64,000 bases of DNA from JAWLHU01 sp041690255 (GCA_041690255.1 JAWLHU010000002.1:62001-126000), one strand, 5' to 3'. Shown: positions 35,949 to 44,336, numbered from the stretch's first letter. Made by a program: numbers and translations. The notes: a model not told the origin generated them from the letters alone.

Positions 35949-35980
35949 GGCCGCAGTGCTGGATTGACAGCACTGCGGCC
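35949..35980. terminator. Strong bidirectional terminator
   Basis: A perfect 13-bp stem pairs 35949-35961 with 35968-35980 around GATTGA, followed by TTCATCTT. It ends the formate dehydrogenase operon and, from the other side, the formamidase operon. Confidence 0.88.
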
Positions 35981-36011
35981 TTCATCTTGCCTCGGAACAG
36001 GGACGTGGTTG

Positions 36012-37265
36012 CTACTTATCCTTGTTCGAGTAGAGGAAATCGGTCTTGCGAATGAGGGCGTGAATCCCCTTGGTCCGGTCGACAACCTGGCTGACCTCAA
36101 AGTCGGTGGCTGCGCTCAGGTAAGCATACGCCACGGCACGGTCCACGCCCTGGCTGTTAGCCAGGAAGGTGATCGCGTTTCGGGTCGCCTTCTTCATGGC
36201 CTCGTCCAGGTCCTGGTCCAGGCCCATGGGGATCCAGTAGTCCTTGGTCTCGCCGAACGGGGTGGTCAGCGTCTTGGAGGGAATCGAGGGGTCTCCCGCC
36301 TTGAGGAGGGTGAGCCGGAAGGTCGCCCGGAGCGAGGCCTCCAGGGCCGTCAGCGCCACCTCGCCGTCTCCCTGGGAGAAGTGCGGGTCGCCGGTGTAGA
36401 AGAGTCCGCCCGCCACCTGAACCGGCAGGTAGAGGATCGAATCGACTCCCAGCTCGTTCACGTCCAGGTTGCCGCCGTGGTCACCGGGCGGGATCGAGTT
36501 GACCCGATCATCGGTCGCCGGAGCGACACCCATGATCCCCATAAAGGGGTTGATCGGGTAGCGGATCTGCTCGCCGTTCAGCTTGGGGAGGAAGCCGTAC
36601 CACTGGCCGTTCACCTTCTCAATCGGCGAGAAGATCGAGACGTTATTGTAGAGTTCCGGATGCTCGGCGCTGGCCCCAGGCTGGCGCCCCTCGTTCTCAG
36701 GGAACTCGCCAGGCAGGGCCCCCTTCCCGTGACGGTTGGAGATCACGCCGTAGTGGACCCGCGGAACCAGATCCAGCACCTCAACCTTCAGCACATCGCC
36801 CGGTTCAGCCCCTTCGATCCAGACGGGACCGTTCACGACGTGGGGGCCATCGGCATCGAAGTTGTGGGCAAGCGTCGATTCGGCGATCGCCTTGGCGTCA
36901 CTGAGAATCTGATCCGGCTCTACCCCGTGCTGTCCGAAAAAGGCAACCGGGTTGCGTCCCTGGTCCTCCAGAATTCCCTCGTGCGAGACGGTGTCAAAGA
37001 TCACGACACTGCCGGAGGGAACGGTGAGCATCGGCTGGCTGTCGGCGTTGGGCAGATGCCCCCACCGAATCTGCTCCGGATCGGCGGGCACATAGTAGGC
37101 GCCTTCTGGAATCCCCTCGTAGGGCTGGAGGGGTACGGCGGAAGCGTTACCTGGCGCATGGGCGGGGTTACCGTTGGGGGCCGCAAAAGCAACGGAGGTA
37201 GCGAGGAGCAGGGCGGTGCTGAGACCCAGGGTCATCCGGGCGGTCCTAGTTCGAGTCCTCTTCAT
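36012..37265 (-). CDS. fmdA: Secreted acetamidase/formamidase (FmdA family)
   Basis: A 417-residue amidase of the acetamidase/formamidase family, hydrolysing formamide or short amides to the acid and ammonia. Family motifs: VNGPVWIEGAEPGDVLKVEVLD, NPFMGIMGVAP, PPGDHGGNLDVNELG, and GDPHFSQGDGEVALTALE. An N-terminal signal peptide is present (basic start, TLGLSTALLLATSVAFA, then APNG), so the enzyme is exported, which is unusual for this mostly cytoplasmic family. AAGGAGATG precedes the ATG. It is the third gene of a unit with a chemoreceptor and an amide-type binding protein and is convergent with the formate dehydrogenase operon, which could use its product formate. Confidence 0.88.
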   Translation of the reverse strand: MKRTRTRTARMTLGLSTALLLATSVAFAAPNGNPAHAPGNASAVPLQPYEGIPEGAYYVPADPEQIRWGHLPNADSQPMLTVPSGSVVIFDTVSHEGILEDQGRNPVAFFGQHGVEPDQILSDAKAIAESTLAHNFDADGPHVVNGPVWIEGAEPGDVLKVEVLDLVPRVHYGVISNRHGKGALPGEFPENEGRQPGASAEHPELYNNVSIFSPIEKVNGQWYGFLPKLNGEQIRYPINPFMGIMGVAPATDDRVNSIPPGDHGGNLDVNELGVDSILYLPVQVAGGLFYTGDPHFSQGDGEVALTALEASLRATFRLTLLKAGDPSIPSKTLTTPFGETKDYWIPMGLDQDLDEAMKKATRNAITFLANSQGVDRAVAYAYLSAATDFEVSQVVDRTKGIHALIRKTDFLYSNKDK

Positions 37266-37312
37266 GGGCGCTCATCTCCTTTCCAGAATGGCGATACCGG
37301 AGCGCTTTCCAA

Positions 37313-38470
37313 TCATTCGACCTTGACCAACTCGCCGTCCTTAAAGGTGGCCACTGCCATGACATCGGCGGTGATCGCCTCATGATTGGTTGGGGAGAAC
37401 GGATCGGCTGCCGCCGCAGAGATCGCCTCAAATCCGGTCAGGTCCTCGAGCGCGTCTCGCAGGGCCTCGGGATCGGGACCGACCTGGTCCAGGGCGGCGA
37501 GGAGCATGCGTGCAGCGTCGTATCCCTGGGCAGTCGGCATGGCGAAGATGTTTTCGCCGTAGCGATCGACCACCTTCTGGTGGAAGGCTCTGGCCTTCTC
37601 GCTCGCGTCGACCGTATACGAGACGATCGTGTAGACGTTGTTGTTAGCCAGTGGTCCCACGATCTTCTTGACCGTCGGGTCGGCCATGTCCCAGGCGCCA
37701 ATGACGGGAATGCTGTCCTTGCCCCGGGACCGGAGGAGAACCCCGTACTCCGGGGCGAGACCGTAGGCGATGATCGCTTCCGCGCCGGCCTTTTGGGCTG
37801 CCTCCACTTGGGGTCTCATATCCGTCGCTCCGACCTCAAACGGCTCCTCGATGATGGGGACTGCGCCCAGGCCCGCCATCTGGGCCTTCACATCGTCCCG
37901 TCCCCCCTTGCCATAGGAGGTGTTGTCGTAAAGGATGGCGATCTTCTTGAACCCACGCTTGTTGATCAGGAAGTCGAGCATGTTCTTTACCTGGCCCGAG
38001 GCCACGTTCGAGACCCGGAAGATGTAGTTCTCGGGCTCCTTGGCGAACTGCTGGGTCAAGACGGTGCCAGTCGCCCCCGGAATGATTTCCGGGACCTTGG
38101 CGTCCTGCACCATTTGCAGGTGGCCGAGCGCCACCGGGGTGTTCGCCGGGCCGATCAGAGCGACCACCTTGTGCTCCTGGAGCAGTTTGGTGATATTCGC
38201 CTTGGAGCGCTCTGCATTTGCACCGTCGTCATAGACAATCACCTTTACAGGGCGCCCCTTGTAGCCACCGCGGGCGTTGTACTCATCAATCGCCATCTCC
38301 ACGCCACGCTTGGCGCCTTCCCCCTGCATGGCGGTGCCCCCCGAGAGCGCCGTGTCCATACCGAAGTAGATGGGTTCCCCAGTCAGCTGGGTACTCTTGC
38401 TGTCGGCGGTCATGCCGCATCCCGTCAGCAGGAGAGCACCGAGGACCACCGTTGCCGCGAACCGTTTCAA
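37313..38470 (-). CDS. Branched-chain amino acid/amide-type binding lipoprotein (Peripla_BP_6)
   Basis: A 385-residue extracytoplasmic lipoprotein: lipobox LLTGC (Cys18), then the type I binding fold (IYFGMDTALSGGTAMQGEGAKRGVEMAIDEYNARGG, VALIGPANTPVALG, KKIAILYDNTSYGKGG). Homologs bind Leu/Ile/Val, urea or short amides. No ABC permease or ATPase gene of the branched-chain/amide type lies nearby. It sits 24 bp from the chemoreceptor gene and 47 bp from the formamidase gene, so it may present an amide to the chemoreceptor or use a transporter encoded elsewhere. Confidence 0.88.
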   Translation of the reverse strand: MKRFAATVVLGALLLTGCGMTADSKSTQLTGEPIYFGMDTALSGGTAMQGEGAKRGVEMAIDEYNARGGYKGRPVKVIVYDDGANAERSKANITKLLQEHKVVALIGPANTPVALGHLQMVQDAKVPEIIPGATGTVLTQQFAKEPENYIFRVSNVASGQVKNMLDFLINKRGFKKIAILYDNTSYGKGGRDDVKAQMAGLGAVPIIEEPFEVGATDMRPQVEAAQKAGAEAIIAYGLAPEYGVLLRSRGKDSIPVIGAWDMADPTVKKIVGPLANNNVYTIVSYTVDASEKARAFHQKVVDRYGENIFAMPTAQGYDAARMLLAALDQVGPDPEALRDALEDLTGFEAISAAAADPFSPTNHEAITADVMAVATFKDGELVKVE

Positions 38471-38494
38471 CGCTGTTGCACCTCCTGGGCAGAG

Positions 38495-40345
38495 CTATAC
38501 CTGGAACTGGGAGACGAGCGATTCCAGCGCGTCAACCGAAGCCAGCAGATCCTGCGCGGTACCGGCAATCCGCTGGTTGGCAGACCCCATTTCGCCGACC
38601 CGCTGGGCCGCAGCCTGGATCGCCTTCTCGCTCTCGCCGGAGATCAGGGAGATCGTGCTCATGCCGCCCTGGACCTCGGCGCTGCTGGCTGCCATCTCCT
38701 CGGTGGCGGCCGTGTACTCCTCGGTCAGGGCCGAGAGGTTGGAGATCGACTGCATGGTCTGGTTGGTGGAGGCGGCGATCCGTTCAGCAGAGGCCCGGAC
38801 TGCACCAATGTTGCTCCGGGTCTGCTTGACCATCTCCAGGATCTCGGAGAGAGCGGTGCCCGCCTGAACGGCCAACTCGCTGCTGCTTGCCGCCACCTTC
38901 ACGACACGTTCCATGGCCAGGACGCTCTCGCGGCTTCCAGTGTCGATCCGGTCGATGATCGCAGAGATCTGATCCACCGATCGGGATGAGCCTTCTGCCA
39001 GCTTGCGGACCTCGTCGGCAACCACAGCGAACCCCCGCCCGTGCTCTCCGGCCCGGGCCGCCTCGATGGCGGCATTCAGGGCAAGCAGGTTGGTCTGATC
39101 GGCGATCCCGCGGATCACCTCAAGGATCTGCCCGACCTGATGCGTCTGCTCGGCCATGGACGTGACCTGCTTGGCGGCCTGGTTCAGGCTCTCCGAGATC
39201 TGATCCAGTGAGCGTACCGACTCTGCCACCACGAGGCCGCCCCGCTGTGCCCGATCCGCCGTCTGCTCAGACGATGTATCCGCTTCACGGACCACGCCGG
39301 TCAGGTGATCCACCACGGCGTTGACATCAGAGGAGTGGCGGACCAGCGCCTCCACGTTGTGGGCCTGGTTCTGCGCCCCTTGGGCGATCTGCTCGATCGC
39401 CTGACTCAGCTCCTCGACCATTTTGTTCAGGCGGTGGATTGTCTCCGCCTGCTCCGATGCGCCGGTCGCGACGCGGCCCGCATCGGCGACGGCCTCCTGT
39501 GCAACCCCGGTGCTCCGCTCTGTCTCGGCCACCGTGGCCCGGACCGCACTGGAGACGCCGGCGGTGGTCTGTACGACGGTGGCGATCAGCCCGCGCACCT
39601 TCGTGATCATGGCGTTAAACGCATCGCTGAGCTGCCCCAACTCGTCGCGCCCTCCGGCGGGCGCCTGCCGGGTCCAATCGCCGGCCGCCAGGGCCTGTGC
39701 CAGATTCGCCAACCGCCGGGTCGGCACGGCGACGGCGCGGGCGAGGTTGATCGTCATGAAGACCGCACCCAAGACCGCCAGCAGGATTCCACCACCCTGT
39801 ACCACCATGACCAGACGCTGGACCTGACTGGTAAAGGTGACCGAGGATGCGACCTGATCCTCGATCAGACGCCGCATCTGGAAGGTGGCCCCGCGCAGCC
39901 GGATCATGCCGAAATCGATCTGACGGAGGGGGAGGGTCACCTTTGGGTTGCCGGGGGTCCACGCTTCGGCGAACACGGCTTCGCCGTTCTGCTCGATCAC
40001 GACCTGAATCGCCTTGATCTCGCTCCAGAGCCGCTCTTTGGCCTCGCCCTGAAGCCCGGTCTCATCGACATGTGCGATCAGGTCCTGCACGTGGGCCTTG
40101 GCCTTGCGGAATTCGTCGTAGTCCCCTTCGTAGCCAAGCGCCGCGAACTCGGTCGGGTAGACCTGGAGGTCCTTCATGGCCGACTGAAGCTCAGCAATGT
40201 GGTCGAGCTCCAGGGTCAACCGCTGTGTGGTTGCCGCTGCTTCACCTAGTCGTGAGATCCCCCATAGAGCAAGGCCCCCGCCTACGCTAACCAGGACGAC
40301 AATCAGAGCGAAGCTGATTCCGATCCGGAAGCCGATACTGCGCAC
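38495..40345 (-). CDS. Methyl-accepting chemotaxis protein
   Basis: A 616-residue chemoreceptor. The first transmembrane helix is near residues 7-28 (GISFALIVVLVSVGGGLALWG), and an extracellular helical ligand domain runs to about 185. A second membrane helix follows (LVMVVQGGGILLAVLGAVFMTINLA), then HAMP (VPTRRLANLAQALAAGDW) and a cytoplasmic signalling hairpin. Its tip motif EVIRGIADQTNLLALNAAIEAARAG is nearly invariant among MCPs. The GTG at 40345 follows GAGGTGG by five bases, and the frame upstream overlaps the riboswitch terminator and is not coding. A c-di-GMP-I riboswitch precedes it. It probably senses the amide bound by the neighbouring lipoprotein. Confidence 0.93.
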   Translation of the reverse strand: MRSIGFRIGISFALIVVLVSVGGGLALWGISRLGEAAATTQRLTLELDHIAELQSAMKDLQVYPTEFAALGYEGDYDEFRKAKAHVQDLIAHVDETGLQGEAKERLWSEIKAIQVVIEQNGEAVFAEAWTPGNPKVTLPLRQIDFGMIRLRGATFQMRRLIEDQVASSVTFTSQVQRLVMVVQGGGILLAVLGAVFMTINLARAVAVPTRRLANLAQALAAGDWTRQAPAGGRDELGQLSDAFNAMITKVRGLIATVVQTTAGVSSAVRATVAETERSTGVAQEAVADAGRVATGASEQAETIHRLNKMVEELSQAIEQIAQGAQNQAHNVEALVRHSSDVNAVVDHLTGVVREADTSSEQTADRAQRGGLVVAESVRSLDQISESLNQAAKQVTSMAEQTHQVGQILEVIRGIADQTNLLALNAAIEAARAGEHGRGFAVVADEVRKLAEGSSRSVDQISAIIDRIDTGSRESVLAMERVVKVAASSSELAVQAGTALSEILEMVKQTRSNIGAVRASAERIAASTNQTMQSISNLSALTEEYTAATEEMAASSAEVQGGMSTISLISGESEKAIQAAAQRVGEMGSANQRIAGTAQDLLASVDALESLVSQFQV

Positions 40346-40401
40346 GGATACCACCTCGAAAAGGCAAGATATTGCGCCCGGTGCTGGGCTGAACACAGAA
40401 A

Positions 40402-40431
40402 CACCGCGCCCTTCCAACGAAGAGCGCGGTG
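40402..40431 (-). terminator. Riboswitch expression-platform terminator
   Basis: An eight-bp GC stem pairs 40402-40409 with 40424-40431 (CACCGCGC / GCGCGGTG on either strand) around a 14-nt loop. On the minus strand it is followed by TTTCTGTGTT. It lies just after the c-di-GMP-I aptamer and before the chemoreceptor gene, where transcription would be decided. Confidence 0.75.
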
Positions 40432-40440
40432 CTCCCGTCA

Positions 40441-40530
40441 GTTCGGCAGCCCGGCTGGCGTGGGATCTCGCGACCCTGTAGCCCCGTGGCATTGCGACCC
40501 CGCCTTTCGGTCGGGTGTGCCGTTTCGGTG
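40441..40530 (-). promoter_or_regulatory. c-di-GMP-I (GEMM-I) riboswitch aptamer
   Basis: Read on the minus strand, the conserved GEMM-I landmarks occur in order: GGCACACC, a short helix capped by a GAAA tetraloop (CCGAAAGG), GGGGTCGCAATGCCACGGG with CTACAGGG, a second helix, then CAGCCGGGCTGCC closing P1 with the initial GGCA. This matches the family pattern GGCAAACC...GAAA...GACGCAAAGCC...CCGGGTTGCC. It lies between a probable promoter and a terminator ahead of the chemoreceptor-binding protein-formamidase genes. Confidence 0.88.
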
Positions 40531-40573
40531 ACGATGATTCAACCGAACTGACCGGGAGCCGGTTGACAGAGGT

Positions 40574-40579
40574 ATGATA
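40574..40579 (-). promoter_or_regulatory. Extended -10 promoter of the riboswitch-chemoreceptor operon
   Basis: On the minus strand TGATATCAT provides an extended -10 (TGn-TATCAT), without a good -35. Transcription would start near 40567, just before the aptamer. The palindrome at 40604-40618 would then be centred near -44, a position typical of activator sites. Confidence 0.5.
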
Positions 40580-40603
40580 TCACGCGCTTGTCCATCTCTT
40601 GTA

Positions 40604-40618
40604 CTTACACGGGGTAAG
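40604..40618. promoter_or_regulatory. CTTAC-N5-GTAAG palindrome upstream of the chemoreceptor operon
   Basis: CTTAC-ACGGG-GTAAG. Thirteen of fifteen bases are identical to the palindrome at 41981-41995 between the XRE-TPR regulator and the peptide gene. Likely operator of that regulator. Confidence 0.6.
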
Positions 40619-40696
40619 GAGAGCCGGATCCTCCGGAGAGCCGAAGCAGCCACGGGACGAGTTCCCGTGGCTGCCGTTGATTCCGCCTCTCTGCGA

Positions 40697-41950
40697 TCAG
40701 TCTCCGGTCTGTTGGGCCGGCTGTGGGCGGTGGAACGGGAGGGCGCTGAGTTCCCCCAGGCTGATGCTAAGCTCGTCAGCGGCCTTCAGGCGGCGGAGCA
40801 ACTCCGCACTCAGGTGGAGATAGTTGTGCGCCAGGTCCCACCGCTGGCGAGAGGCGTAGAGCTTCCCCAGAAACCGGAAGATACGCCCACGCAGTATCCC
40901 GTCATCCTCCATGTTCAGCAGATCGAGTGCCTGCCAGCAGCATTCCTCTGCGGAGTCCAGATCTCCCTTATGTACCCAGTACCTGGCCAACTCCTCCAGG
41001 ACCGATGCTTGCTTCAGGCGACGGCCATACGAACCGTAGGTTTGGAAGCAGGACTGCAGGAGGAGAAACCCCTCCTCCCAGTGGCCACGGGCCATTTGGA
41101 TCACCGCAAGGTTGTGCTGGGCCAGGACTTCGTTCCGGCTCTCTGCTCGCTTGTACTGGGCCAGCGATCTCCGGGTCCAGTCGATCGCCCCCTCGAGATC
41201 GCCGCTCCGGAAGAGCGCCCACCCCAGTCCCATGGAGACGCTTGCGATCAGGACAGGGGCGTTGAGGCTGACACCCTCACGGTAAGCCTCTTCGTATCGT
41301 GCAATCGCCCCCTGTCTATCTCCAAGGTGCAACAGGCAGGAAGCGAGATACCGGAGGGCACTGACCCTGAACTCTTGCATGGATTTCAGGGTGCTGGAAA
41401 AAAGCACCGCCTTCTCATACGCTCGCCTCGCGTTGGGGTACTCCTCCAACAGGTATGCTGCATGGGCCATTTCGGCATAGGTCTCGGCCAGCCCCTTCCG
41501 ATCGCCCCTGACCTTCAGCGTCTCTACGGCCCGGTCGCACACCTCCAGAAGGGCTTCGTACTTCTTCTGCCGACGAAGACAGGTCATGAGCAGTCTGTGA
41601 CCCGACGCCAGCAGGTCGTCCCGCTCCAGCCGGGCGGCTAGCTTGAGCGCCTGATGCAGCTTGCGCTCGGCAAGGACCAGGTCTGACTCAGTGCCGGCCG
41701 TCAAATCCCGTCCGGCACTCTCCAACATGGTAGCCGCCTGGAGAACAGCGTCATCGTCCTGATTGCCGCCAACCAGGTAGTCGACTGGCTGTCCCAGCCG
41801 CTGTGCGATCACCTGGAGGTTCCTCGGTGATGGAACACTTTTCCCGGACTCCACGAGACTAATGAAAGCACGTGTCATCTCAGTGCCGGCCAGTTGCTTC
41901 TGAGACAGTCCCAACTCGACCCGTAATCGTCGGATCCTCTCACCGATCAT
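40697..41950 (-). CDS. XRE-type HTH regulator with TPR repeats (RRNPP-like)
   Basis: A 417-residue regulator. Residues 1-65 are an XRE helix-turn-helix (MIGERIRRLRVELGLSQKQLAG, FISLVESGKSVPSPRNLQVIAQRLG). Most of the remainder is helical repeats of TPR type (for example LAETYAEMAHAAYLLEEYPNARRAYEKA, RYLASCLLHLGDRQGAIARYEEAY, and WALFRSGDLEGAIDWTRRSLAQY). This domain order is that of PlcR, NprR and related regulators, which bind imported signalling peptides through the TPR domain. A short gene for a secreted peptide is divergent from it, 135 bp away. A palindrome recurring at two promoters is its likely DNA target. Peptide binding is inferred, not shown. Confidence 0.85.
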   Translation of the reverse strand: MIGERIRRLRVELGLSQKQLAGTEMTRAFISLVESGKSVPSPRNLQVIAQRLGQPVDYLVGGNQDDDAVLQAATMLESAGRDLTAGTESDLVLAERKLHQALKLAARLERDDLLASGHRLLMTCLRRQKKYEALLEVCDRAVETLKVRGDRKGLAETYAEMAHAAYLLEEYPNARRAYEKAVLFSSTLKSMQEFRVSALRYLASCLLHLGDRQGAIARYEEAYREGVSLNAPVLIASVSMGLGWALFRSGDLEGAIDWTRRSLAQYKRAESRNEVLAQHNLAVIQMARGHWEEGFLLLQSCFQTYGSYGRRLKQASVLEELARYWVHKGDLDSAEECCWQALDLLNMEDDGILRGRIFRFLGKLYASRQRWDLAHNYLHLSAELLRRLKAADELSISLGELSALPFHRPQPAQQTGD

Positions 41951-41980
41951 GGCTTGTCTGACTCCTTCTCACGACTGGGG

Positions 41981-41995
41981 CTTACCTGGGGTAAG
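41981..41995. promoter_or_regulatory. CTTAC-N5-GTAAG palindrome in the regulator/peptide intergenic region
   Basis: CTTAC-CTGGG-GTAAG, perfect arms, 31 bp upstream of the regulator ATG and about 50 bp upstream of the predicted peptide transcript start. A near copy lies at 40604-40618. Confidence 0.65.
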
Positions 41996-42002
41996 GAATC
42001 GC

Positions 42003-42032
42003 TGACGTAGACTTTCACGGAACAAGTATACT
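42003..42032 (+). promoter_or_regulatory. Putative promoter of the peptide gene
   Basis: TGACGT (42003-42008, weak -35) and TATACT (42027-42032, good -10) are separated by 18 bp. Transcription would start near 42039, 47 bases before the peptide ATG. Confidence 0.45.
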
Positions 42033-42085
42033 GCTTGAACGACAATATGTGCTATAGCCCCAGATATGAAACGGAGGAGATATCC

Positions 42086-42220
42086 ATGAAGCGGTTCGCT
42101 GCGCTCCTGCTGATCGTCTCCATGCTCGTTGGCCTCTCCATGGCGGTCAGCAGTCTTCGCACTCCCGCACTGGTGGCCGACGGCAATGCGCCATCGCCGG
42201 GAGATGAGGAGTGGGACTAG
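42086..42220 (+). CDS. Small secreted peptide, candidate quorum-sensing pro-peptide
   Basis: A 44-residue protein starting MKRFAALLLIVSMLVGLSMAV: two basic residues, then a hydrophobic stretch of about 17 residues, a typical export signal. The remainder is short and polar and ends PGDEEWD. The ATG at 42086 has an excellent ribosome site (GGAGGAGA, five bases upstream), good evidence that it is a real gene. Its size, signal and position beside a divergent XRE-TPR regulator match Phr/PapR/NprX-type pro-peptides, whose mature signal is cut from the C-terminus. I recognise no known family. It could also be a small membrane protein or a cleaved signal with no regulatory role. Confidence 0.65.
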   Translation: MKRFAALLLIVSMLVGLSMAVSSLRTPALVADGNAPSPGDEEWD

Positions 42221-42230
42221 GGCCACTGAG

Positions 42231-44192
42231 TCAGGCTCCCGGCGCCGGACAGAAAGCGGCCACCCGGGCCAGGTCGCTGGTCTGCTCGGCCCCCTCGGGG
42301 AGAAGGGCGGCGACCTGGCCGGCCCAGGGCTGCCCCCGGTAGGACTGGTCCAGCAGGGCCAGGACCCCGCGGTCCCGGCACGTCCGGATCAGCCGGCCCA
42401 TGCCCTGCTTCAGCTTCAACAGCATCTCCGGCAGATCGACAGCCATGAACGGGTCCTCGCCTCGGGCGAGGGCCTTTTCGCGCCGGTCACGGATCAGGGG
42501 GTCGTGGGCCGGGAAGGGGAGCCGGGGAATGATCACACAGGAGAGCGCCTCGCCGGGCACATCCACCCCTTCCCAGAAGGTGGAACCGACGAGGACCGAG
42601 AAGCGATCCTGTCGGAAGGCGTCCAGCATGAAGCCCCGGTCCGCATCGCCCTCACAGAGCATGCGCCAGGGGAGGCTCAGCGCCCGGCGGTACCGCTCCA
42701 CCTCAGCCAGCGAGGGGAGGAGGAGCAGCGACCGCCCCTGCATGGCGCGGATCACCTGCTCGACGGCCGCGACCTCATGATCCGCTCGTGCGGGACGGTA
42801 GACCAGAACCTGGGCAGCGAGGTTGAAGGGCACGCCTACCCGTGCTCGGTCGTGCCGCTCCAGGTGGAGGATCTGGGCGGCATAGGCCGGCTCCAGCGTC
42901 GCCGAGGAGAAGAGCAGGGGCGTACCCTTGGGCAGGCGGTCCGGGCCGTGCAGCGGGAGCGTCTCCCGGGGGACCAGCCAGAGGTCCTCCCCCTCGACCC
43001 AGGCGATCGAGTCGGCTGACTGGAAGAGATCCAGCGCCTCCAGCACCCCGTCCAGGCGGGACTGGTAGGCCCGGAGGGCCATCTCGGCGTCGGTCCCCTG
43101 CTGCATGGCCTCCTCGGTGACCAGCTCATCTTGCAGCGCTGAGATCGCATCCACCAGTTCTTCGGATGCGGCCAGCGCAGTGCCACCTCGCTCCACATGC
43201 CGCTTCCCCTCCCCGGGCTCTGCCGCCGCAAGGACCGCATGCAGGAAGCTCTGACTCGCCTCCCTCGCCGTCAGAAGGAGGCGCTCCAGGTGGAGACGGC
43301 TCTTCCGGCGGGCGGTGTCGAGGTCACTGCGCTCCCCGTACTTGTTCGTGAAGCCGGTGGTGATCCGGTCCAGCGTCTGCCGAAGGCTTCCGCTGCTCAG
43401 GGCGAACCCCTGGGCCCGCTGCCAGACCTCCGGCAGATGATGGCCCTCGTCGACGACGATGGCCGAGCAGGTAGGAAGGAGGGGGAGCTGGCCGGCCTCC
43501 TGCCGCTCCGCTCGGGTCAGCAGGTCCTGGGCCAGGCGGGCATGGTCGGTGACGATCAGATCGCCGGCGGACCGGTAGTGGCGGCGGGCCATCATGAGGT
43601 GGCAGGTGGCCCGGCGCTTACAGGTATCGCACGGGAGTGACTCCTCCCAGGCGATCAGCGACCAGAGTTCGTCGGGGGTGCTCGGAACCTCCGAGCGAGC
43701 ACCGGTCTTTGTCTTGGCGGTCCAGCGCTTCAGGGCGGTCCAGCCCTTCGTGCGCCGGGCTGGTATGGCCGTCTCCGCCTTGAGCGGGCAGAGGTACTCA
43801 CCGGGATCAGCGGCGAGGCGGGCATCCACCCCCAGGTCGAGCAGCCGGGAGAGGGTCTGGATATCGCCCTCTGGGCTCGCCAACTGAGCCTGAAGGACCC
43901 CCGTTGCCGAGGCGATGATCGCCGGCCGCCCCTGAAAGCGAGCCCAGCAGACCAGGGGGAGGAGGTAGGCGAAGCTCTTCCCGGTCCCGGTCCCCGCTTC
44001 AGCAAAGAGGGTCTGCCCACACGCCAGCGCCCTGGCAATGCGAAAGGTGGTGTAGATCTGCTCCTCCCGGATCTCGTAGCCCAGAGCCGGCAACCGCTCA
44101 TAGAAGACCTGTCCCAACCAGTCGGTCAGTCCCCGCTGGAACTCGTCCCGGTTGCGGGCCCGAAACGGCAGTCTTGTCCACTGAATCTGCAA
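42231..44192 (-). CDS. dinG: DinG/XPD-like ATP-dependent DNA helicase
   Basis: A superfamily 2 helicase of about 653 residues. Walker A is AEAGTGTGKS (residues about 64-73) and motif II is DEGH (IVVDEGHHLPEVW). Motif V/VI regions are LVGSTFWEGVDVPGEAL and LKQGMGRLIRTCRDRGVLALLD. Cysteines expected for the XPD/DinG 4Fe-4S cluster are present (YLCPLKAETA; LPCDTCKRRATC). It probably unwinds 5'-3' on DNA with secondary structures or R-loops. A TTG at 44192 is preferred since GGGGAGGGG lies seven bases upstream; an ATG at 44216 (661 residues) is possible. The frame stays open to 44369 but overlaps the promoter of the divergent peptidase gene. Confidence 0.85.
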   Translation of the reverse strand: MQIQWTRLPFRARNRDEFQRGLTDWLGQVFYERLPALGYEIREEQIYTTFRIARALACGQTLFAEAGTGTGKSFAYLLPLVCWARFQGRPAIIASATGVLQAQLASPEGDIQTLSRLLDLGVDARLAADPGEYLCPLKAETAIPARRTKGWTALKRWTAKTKTGARSEVPSTPDELWSLIAWEESLPCDTCKRRATCHLMMARRHYRSAGDLIVTDHARLAQDLLTRAERQEAGQLPLLPTCSAIVVDEGHHLPEVWQRAQGFALSSGSLRQTLDRITTGFTNKYGERSDLDTARRKSRLHLERLLLTAREASQSFLHAVLAAAEPGEGKRHVERGGTALAASEELVDAISALQDELVTEEAMQQGTDAEMALRAYQSRLDGVLEALDLFQSADSIAWVEGEDLWLVPRETLPLHGPDRLPKGTPLLFSSATLEPAYAAQILHLERHDRARVGVPFNLAAQVLVYRPARADHEVAAVEQVIRAMQGRSLLLLPSLAEVERYRRALSLPWRMLCEGDADRGFMLDAFRQDRFSVLVGSTFWEGVDVPGEALSCVIIPRLPFPAHDPLIRDRREKALARGEDPFMAVDLPEMLLKLKQGMGRLIRTCRDRGVLALLDQSYRGQPWAGQVAALLPEGAEQTSDLARVAAFCPAPGA

Positions 44193-44258
44193 GAGAGGAC
44201 CCCTCCCCTTCCACATTCGCCTGCCCAGTGTATCGCTGGAACGGGTTCCCTTCCAGCC

Positions 44259-44287
44259 TTGAAGTGTGGCCGAATTCCTGCTATCAT
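44259..44287 (+). promoter_or_regulatory. Sigma-A-type promoter of the M3 peptidase gene
   Basis: TTGAAG (44259-44264), a 17-bp spacer, and TATCAT (44282-44287). Predicted transcription start near 44294, giving a leader of about 59 bases that contains a complete terminator. Confidence 0.65.
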
Positions 44288-44301
44288 ATAGGTAGAGAGG
44301 A

Positions 44302-44336
44302 AGCCCCGGTGCCAACGGCATCGGGGCTCTTTTATT
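44302..44336 (+). terminator. Intrinsic terminator in the leader of the M3 peptidase gene
   Basis: A 12-bp stem (44302-44313 with 44317-44328, one wobble), loop AAC, then CTCTTTTATT. It lies between the predicted promoter and the start codon at 44353, so it should attenuate the gene unless antitermination occurs. Confidence 0.8.

Noticed and set aside
37313..38470. Naming the binding protein as a urea or amide importer component
   Set aside because: No permease or ATPase genes of that type occur in the window; only the fold and context can be claimed.
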